DNA of 64,000 nt from Pterobdella sp. o SKG-2022 (taxonomy: Eukaryota; Annelida; Clitellata; Hirudinida; Piscicolidae). Location of the stretch: contig OZ038320.1 in the NCBI GenBank assembly GCA_964035795.1, positions 7,648,671-7,712,670 of the forward strand. Reading direction: 5' to 3'. Positions 23,401 through 35,008 of the stretch are shown here, in pieces. A program made the position numbers and the translations under genes. Position 1 is the stretch's first letter, and the number at the start of each line of letters is the position of its first letter. The notes beneath the pieces are model-generated. The model was not told the DNA's origin. It saw only the letters and a program-made list of their open reading frames with translations, and ran no database searches.

Positions 23401-26400
23401 GTGAAGTGGCAAGTAGTGTTATGTTGAATAGTCATATGGATGTCAATAAAGATGATGTAGATAAAGACACCACTGTTGAAAACACTGGATGTAATGATGA
23501 CACAATACACGTCAATAGCGATCAATCTTGTGTGATAGACACTAATGAGGCAACTCGTAACATAAACTCTGAAATGGAGTCTCCAATGGTGAAGAATAGG
23601 CCCAGATCAAGGATGAATCATTTTGATAGCATAGAGTTTATATTGCTGCGCATAAGAGAACTAGAAAAGAAGATTGCTTCATCAGACTCTATCAAATACA
23701 GTTTGTTTCATTACCTATCTCTTTATTCTGTTAAATATGATTTTTTAGTATTTTCATGAAGTATGTATGTTTAACGTTTATTGATTCTCTAATAAAATTA
23801 CATAATTTCAACAGACTACAAGTTCCACATTGTGAAGATGTGTAATAAAGAGATAAGCAGACTAAAGGCAAAGATGACTGTAATTAGAAAGAAAGAAAAG
23901 CATCAGAAGGAAGCCAACGATGTTCATCTTAACGATGAGGATGTTGTGGTAGATTCTAATGGTTCTTCAGCTATTAATCTATCTACTCATAATATAAGCA
24001 TTAATAATAATAACAACAGTGATATTAATCATGATACTTCTAATAATACAAACGATGATAATGAGAATATTAATAATACTGATGAAGGTAATAAAGATAA
24101 TAGTAGTGACGGCGTTGGGGGTAATATTAATGGCGATAATAAGGATAATAATGACGAAGGTAATATGGGTAGTAATAACATAAGTTATGATGGTAACAAT
24201 AATGATGACAATGTTGAAAATAATGATATCGAAGTAAATACTTGTGAGCCTGATTCAACAGCCGATTCTTCTAATGGTGAGCCAGTTTTAGGCTTTTTTA
24301 TAAAAATAATGTTGAAGTTAGTGTTGAATTGGTTAATGATATTTGCAGACGATTTGGAAGGTGGTAGAAGCCTTAGAAGCAGGACTCTGCATGCAAAAAC
24401 TGCGGTTAAAAGTGAAGGTGCTGATCCAACTTCACAACGTTACCATATGAGGAATCATAACAGAATCAATAAAAAGATCAACAGATCCCTCTGTTTTTAC
24501 CAGCTGAAACAACATACTGCTAACAGATACAATAACCTGCTTAAGAAGTCTCAACGTGTGATTCATAACAGTAAGAGTAATGATGTTGCTTCAATCATGA
24601 AGACTACATGCTTGAATGGAGTTGAAAGTAATGACTCAGAAGGTAAAGGCATTGGATTGGATAAGTGTGAAGAGAATGTGGTAGAATCTACTGTTATAGT
24701 TAATGATAAAGAGAATGTTGATGAAACTAAAGGTGACAAAGATAAAGGGCAAAATGAACGAGAAAACAATTCAATTGGTCTTTTTAACCCACTTGAAGGC
24801 ACAAGCTATATAATAGGCATAAGCAGTGCAAAAAAACACAAGAAAAGAAAATCTCTTAAACGTAAGAGTAAAAAAGGTTCCAAAGCATCACTGACTCTGC
24901 CATGTGGGCTGCTTAATGATACCACTCTGGTCATTTCTAATGCATCTAATACTCACACTGCACTTGTGGGAGCTGGCTTGGAGGATGTTGGTGATGTGGT
25001 TAAGAGTGAGGATTTCACACATGATACCATCCAGAATGGAAAACTTTCAAAAGATTCTGGAGAAATGATTGCAAATATATCTTGCGAGATTCTTTTTCTA
25101 GATGAGTGTACTAAGAAAGGAGAATTATCTAAAGACATTGTTAGCAATGGAGCTACAGATGGTAAAGATGTCAGTGAGGAAGAGGAAGCATTAGAAAGGA
25201 GAGTCACAAGGAGTTCAATGAGGTCTGCCACCTCAAACAATGAAGCCTCTGTGCATCAAAATCAGGTTAATCATAAGAGAAATAATTTGCATCAAAACTC
25301 TGTTCAAGAAATTTTAAGTAACGTTGATGTGAATGTAAGGAGGAGCAAGAGACTGAATAGTGGTTTGTATGGAAATCCAATTGTATCATTAGGTAACCGG
25401 GTTGATAGTGAAAGCATAAATGTTTCCACTGAGGACAATAATATGAAGCGTGGAAGTTCTTCAGTGGAAGATGGTGTCATGAATGAAGAAACTATCATCA
25501 ATACTTCTGCTGATGATATCAATGGAGGTAGCACCGTTGTTGAAGATGCTGTCAACGTGGATGTTAATGGGAGTTCAAATAATGTTGGAAAATCACCACC
25601 TGCTCAAAAAACAAATGAAAATAACAAAAAAGATAATATGGTTACAAATGAAAGTGATTCAAATCATATTGATGGCAATTTGAATGGGGAAATAGCTGTT
25701 GGTATTGAATTGAATGGAAGAGATTCAGTTGTGGAGGAAAATGAAAAAACGATAACATGTGATGCAAAAAATCATGGAGAAAAAGATGGGTTGGAGATGA
25801 TGATGAGATTGATGAGAAAAAAGAGATTGCAGGAAGACGTGCAAACAAATACAGGTATTTAATTGATTAAATGCTGCTTTATTGAAGCAACTCAATATAT
25901 ATAATTAATTTTCGTCTTTAGACCTAATCACAGTTAACAATGAGTCCAAATAATTCCTCAATACGCATCTTTATCGATTTTTTCAATGTTGTTCATGTTT
26001 AATTTGAGAGAGTTCATGTCATTTATTAATGTGTTGAGAAGAGTTGATGGTGGTCTGCCTCTTTTTCTCTTGGAATTCTTTAGGGCTTTTTCCAAAATTT
26101 TGTTTTGCTGGCGGGTCGTTACGGCATATGTGTCCCAGCATTTTCAACCTTTTCAGTCTCACTTCCTGGTGCAGAGGTGGTATGACGGAGTCGCATTCTT
26201 CATTTTTCATAACATTTGGCCAATGAACTTTTTCCAGTCTTTGTATGTGCTTTCTTTGGAAGGAGTCTATTGAGCTTCTGATGCTTTTAGAGTCTGCCCA
26301 AGCACTGAAGCCATATAGGAAAATTGAGAGAACATAAGCTTTATAAATTCTTATTTTTTTCTCTACTTATCCCACTCTTCCAAATTGGGTTTAATCTGTT

Positions 26401-29400
26401 CATCGCTAGAGTTGCCAGAGTTTTCCTTTTTTTTATGTTCTCACATGTACCGACATAGCTTCCAAGGATTTTCATTTTCTTCCACACAGTGTTCTCTTCG
26501 TTAATCAGCCTTTCTTCCGTTTTACTTTTGTTGAGAGTAAGACCCCATTTGCGGAATATTGCTTCAATTTCATCTAGTTTAATGTCACTTGGTGAGACGA
26601 AATTTGCGTCATCGGCGTAAATGAGTTCATAGGAGTTTTCTGGGTAGGTAGTTCTTATCTCTTTCATGCATGCTTCTAGGTATACCGTGAACAAGACAGG
26701 GCTCAGAGCATCTTCTTTAGGGCATCCTATGTTTGTGGTAAAGCTTTTTATTGTATCTTATGGCTAAGGTGGTGTTTGTTAAAAGAAGTTTGATTATTTT
26801 GAGTTCAGATTCTGGGATTATAGTGCTTAAAATTTCTATAAGTTTTTTTCTGTTTATGGTGTCGAAAGCAGATGACAGATCAATGCTGGTTATTTTCATT
26901 GTACATCCTGATTTTACTTTGTCTTCAATTGCTATTTTATGAGCCCATAGGATGTCTGTTGTTGACCTAGTTGGTCTGTATGCTGCTTGGGTAATGGGAA
27001 AGTATTTTTCTATGAAAGGCCTTATTCTATTGAGTATTATTAAGGATAAGAGTTTTCTTATTGTGTTTAGTAAGATGACAGGCCTTGTGTTTACTGGAGA
27101 AAGAGGCTTGCTCTTTTTTGTTATTGGTATAATAATGCCATGGTTGAAGATTGATTGAGGAAAATTATTGCTTTGAAGTTCTTTGTTTACTGTGTTTTTT
27201 TCATATTTGTTCCTAAGAGTTTGAGTTCTTCACTGAAGATGTTGTCTTCTCCTGGAGATTTTTTGGTTTTCAGTTTCTTTATAGCATTTTCTACTTCAAA
27301 AATATTTATTTCATTTATGTTTCTATTTTTGTATTGTTGTTTTGTGCGTTGGTTGTTTTTTGAAAATTTGCTTTTTTAATGTTGCATGAGATCTTTCATC
27401 TTGAGTGGTTTTGCAGTTGTATTACTTTTAATACTCAATTCTTTAATAGCTGCATGCATTTGTCTGTTATAGTGTAAGGTTTCTATTATTTTGAGTTTTG
27501 TTTCCAGTTCATTATTTTATAGTTCGACATCTATTTTTTATTTGAGTTTTGATTTTGTTCCTTTGTGTTTTGAGGTTGTTGATTTTATTAATTACTGTAG
27601 AATCTTCTATTAGGTTTCATAGGTTTTTTTGTTTATCAGCCAGTGTGTGTAGCTCGTGGTCTTCATATCTGTTTGATGGTGTTTTTTTGGATGACTTTTT
27701 GAAGCAAGTATTTGATATGTGTTTTATGCTTATTAAAATTTCTTCAAGTGAAATTGCTTGGCTTGTTTCTATTGATTTTTTGTAGGCTTTTTGGGTGATA
27801 AGGTTTTAGAAATTAGGTTTTTTATTGTAGTTTTTTGATTGGTTGGTCCAACATTGATATGGTTTGGGGTTTTTAATTTGAACTATCAACAAGTTATGAT
27901 CACTCTGAGTAAGAGTTCCTTTGTATGTGTTACTGTTTTTGAGGAACTTTTTCAGTTTTTGGTGAATTAAGATGAAATCTATTACATTGTAGACCGTTTT
28001 GCCTCTCAGCTGACCCACCAAAGTGGTTTCCTTCTTTGATTACTTTTTGAAGGCTGTGTTGGATGCAAAAAGGTTGTTTTCTTGCATGTACTCTTCCAAA
28101 ATCAACCCATTGTTATTCTGGCAACCTTTGTTCTGACTTCCTTGTGTACTTGACTTATTTTTCCCAATTTTACTGTTGGAATCTTCACCTATAAACCATA
28201 TATTTGATTTGAGGTTTTTCATACATGATTTGAGATTTATATAGAATTTTTCTAGTTCTTCTGGTTTTGAAGATGCTAGTATGTTGGTTGGGGCGTACAC
28301 GTTGATGATGTCTATTACTTCCTTATTGTTTGATTTTGAGGTAAGCTGGTAAAAGCATACACGTTTTCCATATTCTGCTATCTTGATAAGTTGGAATATT
28401 TTCGAATTATAACATATTCTTAAACCATAGAACTTGTCAGAATTTGTTAAAGTTATTGTGTGGCTGTTTTTTGTTATGGTGTGAAGTTCGGTGCATTTCG
28501 TAACTTGTAGGAGACAAAAGTCGAGTTTGAAAGACGCGTTATCTTCCAGCAGACAATTTTGCTTGAATTTATTTGTTAATCCTCTTACATTGAAAGTTGA
28601 AACGTTCATTGTAACTCTCGTAGATGTTTCCATTTAAGCTTATTTTATCAGAACTAGCACCATGTTAGAGGCAGGAACCGGAAAAGCAACTTAATGTTTA
28701 AAAAAATTTTATTCATATTTTATTTTGATAAAACATTATCAAATTGCAGAACCTTGTAAGAAAAAAGCCATACTAAAAAGAAGTGATGAGAAGGATAGAA
28801 AGACTGAATCCCGTAATATTCACGATGTTCCAAATGTCATAAAGAAAGGCAGCGTTGTGTGGGCCAAGTCCAGAGGGTACATATGGTACCCGGCATTGGT
28901 CATATATGCACCTATTTCAGACTCTAGTCATTCCATAACCTATCCAGATACTGCTGCATATAACAACTTGCAATCATTTGATTGTCTTTCACCTATAAGA
29001 AAAAATGATGGCTCTTCACAAGAAATGCCTAGTACTGATATTACATATAATAATTGTCTATCTCCTGTGGTCAAATGCCTTCAACAAAACAACGTCACTA
29101 GCACACCATATTTCTCACGAAAAAGTATCAGTAATCTTCAAAACGGACACCTTAATGAAGCTGAGAGCGATGGTAAAGAAGAAGGGAATTGTATAAATGA
29201 TCCAGAAATTCCTACTGAAACCAAGGATAACACCACTGAAAATAATAGTCAGCTCTTCCTTCTACGCTTTTATGATAAAAAAAGAAATTTGTTAGTATAA
29301 TATCTTTCAGTGCTTATTTAAATTATTGTTTTCAAGCTCATTTGTAAAGTATATCTTCATAAACGCAGGCAATGGCTAGAAAGAGAGAGGTTGGTGGTGT

Positions 29401-30290
29401 TGGGAGTGGATGAAGAAGCAGATGATCGCTTTCTGAACACAGCTCGATCCTGGTCTTCCAAGAAGTACCTTAGAAGGGCATATGGCATTGCCCTTAAAAA
29501 ACTACAAAATAACTCCGAAGCTGATGATACAGCTAAAAATCAAAATAGTAATATTGAAAACAGTGATACCCGTGAGAATGAATGTCTGCCAGAAGTTAAT
29601 GGGAACGTTATCAAATGTGGCGAGGTTGTTAATAATTCTAAAGAGTTTGAAGACAAAACAATAGATAATAGAGTGGGTAACAATATTGTTGAAAACGGTA
29701 ATTACAGTCCTACCTTAGGAAATAATGATGTAGTCGATAAAAATTCTTTAGAAAATATTGGAGAATGTAAAGAAACACTCGAGAGTGTTTCAACTTGTTG
29801 TAATCCACATGAGAAGCTTATGAAAAGAATAAAAGATGCATCATCTGAAAACGATGTTTTACGAGAAAGTGAAGACACCAGTAAGGAAAAGACCTTCAAT
29901 CACAACAGCCAAATCCTCCCCAGCATTAACAGCGCTAATAACGATTTATGTCATCATCAAAATTCTTTACCCTCATTTAAGCAACCTCAAAGTCCTACCA
30001 CGCAACCAACATCAAGCCCTTTCTATCTTTCCCCCTACAACCCAATTGTCACCACTTCTGATAATTATGATAAATCGCGTGTTCTGGAGACTGCGATCAG
30101 TCAAATGGCACCTTTGTTCAACAATGCAAGTGTTGAAAGCTGCACCTATCTACCGAAGCCTCAGGAAAAGTTTAGTCATTACCTGGGTCAGCTGCATAAG
30201 AGTGGTCACTTCAAGACACAACATCAATACCCTTCCACAGAGCAGTTCCTCAACAAACGCCATCACTGCTTGCCACACTTCCCCGTTTAG
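17480..30290 (+). CDS. BRPF1: BRPF-family bromodomain, PHD finger and PWWP protein, enlarged
   Basis: BRPF proteins are scaffolds of MOZ/MORF and HBO1 histone acetyltransferase complexes. Fifteen exons join in phase: 17480-17764, 17842-18009, 18073-18421, 19774-19940, 20039-20664, 20795-20951, 21138-21284, 21456-21584, 21661-21753, 21868-21963, 22173-23700, 23815-24276, 24349-25854, 28750-29290, 29369-30290. The product is about 2,391 aa, twice human BRPF1 (about 1,200). Order: EPL1-like N-terminus ([12 protein letters not shown]), PHD1 from about residue 231 (CCICRES...[11 protein letters not shown]), zinc knuckle and extended PHD ([19 protein letters not shown]), a helical region ([17 protein letters not shown]),  bromodomain (about 645-739) keeping the acetyl-lysine Asn in NCLQYN, then about 1,200 residues of Asn/Asp/Lys-rich low complexity, then a PWWP domain ([11 protein letters not shown] ... 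[16 protein letters not shown]) split by a long insert. The paralogue number is not decidable. Confidence 0.94.
18546..18623. repeat. 78-bp near-perfect hairpin in a BRPF intron
   Basis: Two 37-bp arms (18546-18582 and 18587-18623) are inverted copies with four mismatches around a 4-base loop. The arms start with ATGAGTAATATT and contain ACTAGTT.GTTTATT. It lies in intron 3 of BRPF. It may be a foldback MITE or an RNA hairpin of miRNA-precursor size. Confidence 0.8.
25920..28640 (-). mobile_element. Degenerate endonuclease-RT non-LTR retrotransposon (LINE B), antisense in BRPF intron
   Basis: Read on minus, an apurinic-type endonuclease domain starts near 28633 ([13 protein letters not shown]) and shows INVYAPT and, near 27915-27895, the SDHNLL motif. 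A reverse transcriptase follows with [11 protein letters not shown] (about 26885-26853), YADD (26622-26611) and a C-terminal [14 protein letters not shown] segment near 26150-26110. Stops and frameshifts fall between 26900 and 27800. The catalytic Glu of the usual QETK motif is Val here (LLQVTK), so the endonuclease is dead. It fills the 2.9-kb BRPF intron 25855-28749. I see no clear target-site duplication. The clade is not certain. Confidence 0.85.
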
Positions 30291-31905
30291 TCTGCTGTCA
30301 GTTTAATAACGAATTATTAGCGCTTGTTTGTGTAACACTCAAGATTTTAATGTATACCTCAGTTTCATCACAAAAGACCGTGGCGACATATAATTATGAT
30401 GGTTCTTTGAGATAAAAATTTATTTTTATAAGTTTGTTACTGCGGTGTTCTTTGGACATTTATATGTGTGTAAAGTACTTTTTTTTCAGTTCCATTTTTA
30501 TGTATAGTGGTATTTTAAAAACATTTTGTGAAATTCGTTAAAGGTTATTTTAGATAGAGGTGTGTATAATTCTTTTCTATAACTGTTTTTCTCAAAAATC
30601 CACCAACTGATTAACGTTACCATACCTGTTAACCTTTGTTTTTACGCGCTTAGAAGTTTGTTTTTACTCAATTATTTATTTTAGTTTTATTTTCTCAACT
30701 TTTATCTTAAAGCATACACAGTTTTTGGGGCGCTTGATTTTGAGCGTATAAATAATGTCTCATTACTTAAATATTGTTATTTGAGTTCATTTTTAGATAT
30801 TAAAAGTAGTTTATCGTATGTGATTATTATAGATAAATTGATATTTTTATCATCGATTAACTTTTTAAATAAAAACCATTTTATCCAATATTCTAGACCA
30901 AATGCTTTTATACGTTTATATATTTTATGTTATTTATATATTAGTCTTATACTATTCTCAATGGAAACTCATGTAGTTTTAAAGTATCCTTCAAAGATCT
31001 TTATTTTTTTAAGAGTTTTCAATATTTTAAGCGCTTCTATGTTTATATCGCAAAGCTAAGTTTACGTTGGAGTCGTTATTTTTTTAAATACAGTTTAGGA
31101 TGTTTGGTTTTGTCATGCATTGATATGTTAAAATCAATGGATTGAAAATTCAAGTTAAAATATCATTATTTAAATTTTTTTTAATTCTTGTCAATCAAAT
31201 GTTTTTTGTCTAATAAAATGGTATGATTGTTGATTTTAATTAATATTATATAAGGTCCTTGCTGGTAATTATTTCCAATGTTGTTTGTTTAAAAAAAATT
31301 TAATAAAGATTTTTTACGTATATTAAAAATACCTCTGAAAAGAGAGTAATTAACTAAATGTTAATTTATACAAAATTATTAACTTTTATATAACTGTTTA
31401 TAGGTAAAATCTCCCGCTGAGCAATCAAATTTAACTGCCTTTATTATAATTTTATTTCAAAACCTAGGAGCTATCAAGTCCATTAATAATGGGGCCTTAA
31501 CAGTATTTTGCAGAATGCCAACATTGAATAGGCTTGAATTCTATAGCTCAATAATAACATTCACAATTATTAAAAGCCGCGTGAGCATAAAACGTATATA
31601 AGACCGCAATGTGTTTTGTTGAAAAAATGTTCATTAAAGTATACTAATGTTATATAACAAATTCAATAGGGATATATAAATGATAAATAACTATGACCAT
31701 GTTTAAATATTCAGTAAGGATAGATAAATTAATATAGTTTTTTGGAAACATCGTATGTTCTTTCTTCACGTGTTCTCTTATAATTCTCATAATCTTAAGT
31801 TTCTACAAAATTAATATAAAATAATTAAATAAACTAGTAAAAAATAGCATTTAAATAAATCTAATATAAACAACTTTTTAAAGAGACAACACATTCGATC
31901 ACAAA
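30291..31905. other. BRPF 3' region and intergenic spacer
   Basis: About 1.6 kb holding the BRPF 3' UTR at its left end and the promoter of the GH27-like gene at its right end. Several AATAAA-like hexamers occur, for example around 31300. No further gene is supportable; open frames here are composed of AT-rich filler. Confidence 0.5.
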
Positions 31906-34284
31906 ATGATAAGACTTATTCTTTTATTATGTTTCTTCAAATCGGTGTTATGTTTGGATAATGGCTTGGGAATTAGTTCATTACTGGGATGGACCACAGG
32001 GACCAGGTACAAATGCAATACAGACTGCAAGAACTACCCCGATGATTGTATAAGGTTTGTTATAGATTTTATAGATTAAACTTAAAACTTATTCAATTCA
32101 TAATCAAGTAATTTATTGGGGAAAGCATGAAATTATTTTATTTATGTTCTTCAAGTTTATTCAAATCTCTATATTAATTGGCATTATTAACACTTAATTT
32201 AAAAGCGAGCATCTGATAAGAATGATGGCAGACATGTTGACTCTGAGTAGCTTCTCTAGAGCAGGGTACAATCACATAATCATAGGAGATTGTTGGATGG
32301 ATATGACTCGAGATAAAAATGGAAGATTAAGAGCTGATCGCAAAAGGTTTCCTAAAGGCATGGGAAATCTAAGTTCCTATGTATGAATTTTATATAATTT
32401 TATCAGATAGCTTTTTATTGATTAATAGTTTGAAACAGTTGCTTAAAAGAAATATTTTAATGAAAAATATATAAAAATGAATTCATATTCAACTTCATTT
32501 AAAGCTTCATAGCAAAAACCTCAAATTGGGGTTGCATATCGACTTGGGGAATAAAACTTGCGGGGGTTTTCCCGGCAGTCGAGGCCATTATGATCTAGAT
32601 GCCCTCACATTGGCACAATGGGGGGTTGACATAGTGGTGGCAGAGGCATGCGGATTTGAAAGTTATAGTGAAATAAATACAGGTTGGTTTAAGTAATTTT
32701 GAATTAAAACATTTATATTTGGTTAAATTAGATAGCATAAAGTAGTATAGTAATTAACTGTGATCAGACTATTTTACTTACCGGAAAGTTTTTCGATTAA
32801 TTATAATTTTTCAAGCACTTGTGTATCAAATCTTTCTGCATTCATTTTCTAAAGTTTTTGAATCTATTAATCAGTTTATAAAACCATTGCAGTTTATCCT
32901 GAGTTTGGATTGAGTTTGAATAAAACAAACGTTGCGATAACTTATAAATGCGACTGGCCTGTGGCTCTGATCAAAAAAGGAGGAGGAAACGTAAAAATTT
33001 TGAAATCTTTTCGTATTAAAAGATATAATAAAATTATTTATTTATCACTTATACACCTGATTCAGGCAAATTTAGAGAGTGTTTCGAAAACTTGTAATTA
33101 TTTTAAAGTTTTTTCAAATGAGGTCAGAAGCACCGAAACACTGACTGATATTCTCCTTTCTTATGCGAGCCAATCTTACATGTATGAGAGGTACACTGGA
33201 CCTGGGAACTATTTAGATTTTAATCAAGTAAAAAATAACCATAAAATTAAAGTTTTCAACCATTATTATACGATTTATTATGAATCGTAAAAGATAATTA
33301 AAAGCTATTTTAAAACCAACAAAGCTGACAATGGGCGGGTCACTATTGAGCGATAAACAAGAACGGTTTCATTTGGCTCTGTGGGCCATAATGAAGTCTC
33401 CCATGCTCGTCTCGTGTGACCTCACATCGATCAGAACAAACACCAAACGACTGCTTCTCAACGAACATCTTCTCTCCATCGTTAATGACCCTTTAGGGAA
33501 AGTTGCCAAGAAACATTTCGAGGTGCTCACCACTTGTGTTTATGCTTTCTACAATATATCTGTTTACTTATTCAAACAAAATTTTCAAATAAATTTAAAT
33601 GGAAAATTTTTGAAGGAACGTTTGACATCTGTCTGGTCTAAAGCCATAATGCCGTTGGGAAGCTGGGTGGTAGCTGTTTTTAACACAGAAATAATTGGCT
33701 TAGCAAGTCAAACCAGTTTCAAACTTACCGAGTGAGTTCAAAAGTTAATTTATGTTTTTTAAACATATATTAAAACGTTAAAGTTTTCTTAATAGGAAAG
33801 TAGTTTTCATAATTTGGGAAGATTTTTTTATTTTTAAAAAATATAAATAACAAATATTTTTATTCTTTTAATAAAATTAAATTCATAAAACAAACAGATT
33901 AAGTGTACGTGCTAATGCCTTTTAAAATAGTTTTTCTTCAAGGTCCATAAAGAAAAAAAAAATAAAAACAGCCTTCACTTAATATTTATCATTAAAATAT
34001 TATTTAACTCAAATACATAATTGATATCGAGAATTATATTCCATTAGCTACATGGTGCCGTAATAAGCTTCTTCAGCGCTATAAAAATTGCACTGAGTTA
34101 TTTTTAATTCATACTTTCAATAGAAAAACCATTTAAACAAAGAGTTGGAGTGAAAGGCGCAAGTCGTTACAACGTCACAGAAGTTTTCACAGGGGAGCAT
34201 CATGGTGTGGTGAAACCATGGCATTATTTCAACTGCCAAGTGGATCCATTAGGCGTTCAACTGTTCAGATTTATTGCTATATAA
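31906..34284 (+). CDS. GH27 alpha-galactosidase/N-acetylgalactosaminidase family, predicted pseudoenzyme
   Basis: Eight exons join in phase: 31906-32054, 32206-32380, 32505-32682, 32893-32990, 33066-33227, 33325-33522, 33616-33731, 34134-34284. They give 408 aa, the size of human NAGA (411) and GLA (429). A signal peptide (MIRLILLLCFFKSVLC) precedes LDNGLG, as in lysosomal alpha-galactosidases. Fold motifs are kept: DCWMD, SKNLKLGLHIDLGNKTC, GFPGSRGHYDLDA, ALWAIMKSPML, NDPLGK. The catalytic residues are not. In GVDIVVAEACG the nucleophile Asp is Glu155 and the Lys two residues before it is Val153. In FKVFSNEV the acid/base Asp is Asn218. The Asp before DCW is Gly77, and the substrate-binding Glu of CEWP is Asp. 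It is probably a secreted or lysosomal lectin-like protein without normal hydrolase activity. The reading frame is intact, so it is not a decayed pseudogene. Confidence 0.88.
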
Positions 34285-34379
34285 ACTGGTTTAAATTTTA
34301 ATAACTGTTTTTTTATCATAGGGTCACCACTATTTAGTTAGAAGTTTATGGTTTTTAACTCTTTCGTTTGAATTAATTG

Positions 34380-34430
34380 CATGAAGCTTTTCGATTCGCT
34401 AAAAAATCATCATCAGGTCGAAAAGCTTTC
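34380..34430 (-). other. Hairpin with hammerhead-like core motifs
   Basis: An 11-bp inverted repeat (AAGCTTTTCGA / TCGAAAAGCTT) brackets, on the minus strand, CTGATGA (34416-34410), a possible GATT/AATC stem and then GAAA. This is the order of hammerhead ribozyme core boxes. A proper stem I is missing, so self-cleavage is not supported by the primary sequence alone. Confidence 0.35.
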
Positions 34431-34855
34431 TTGCATTAATAAAACTATGAAACGACTGTTTGCTTATAACATATTGTTTCTAGGTTGTTACTCTGATCTT
34501 ATCTTTCACCTAACATTGTTGTAATTTAGTTTCAAATAAACATTTCTTTATTATAATAAAGTTAAATTAATTGAAACACGACTGTTATAAAGTTTATTGT
34601 CATAAAATTCAAAACAATGGAAAAAATGTTTAACCAATAATAATATATACGCTTATAGCATTAGAAACAACGCATGACAAGAAAAGCCGCATACTTGTCG
34701 ACTCCTGGACATAAAAAAGACATAAAAACAGAAACAGTTTTTGGACCAAACGTTTGGAAATATCTTTTTAAACACTTGTAAAAAAATTTAGACTAAATCT
34801 TACTTAGTTGTTTAACCAACTCCCTATTGAGAATAAGGTACTGAGGTCTAGGATA

Positions 34856-35008
34856 ATGAAACTAAAGACACTGTTTTCGGGGAATAAAAAAACGAAAGTT
34901 ATGTTTTTTGGTGCATTCATATTCCTAGCTTGGTTTGATCATAACATTGCTGACGATTTGCGTGTGCCGAGAGTATACACTGTGGGAATAAAGAAATATG
35001 ACATTTAG
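34856..35008 (+). CDS. Possible 50-aa single-pass membrane microprotein
   Basis: An ATG at 34856 opens a 50-codon frame: a basic N-terminus (MKLKTLFSGNKKTK), one hydrophobic segment (VMFFGAFIFLAWF) and a polar tail ending in GIKKYDI. The charge layout would suit a small mitochondrial or ER membrane protein. I recognise no family, and chance is not excluded in this AT-rich spacer. Confidence 0.25.
   Translation: MKLKTLFSGNKKTKVMFFGAFIFLAWFDHNIADDLRVPRVYTVGIKKYDI

Noticed and set aside
26044..27785. Many plus-strand hydrophobic ORFs
   Set aside because: They are antisense shadows of LINE B on the minus strand.
30781..31059. 92-codon plus-strand ORF after BRPF
   Set aside because: It is rich in Ile, Phe, Leu and Ser as expected from AT-rich noncoding DNA, and lacks an internal motif.
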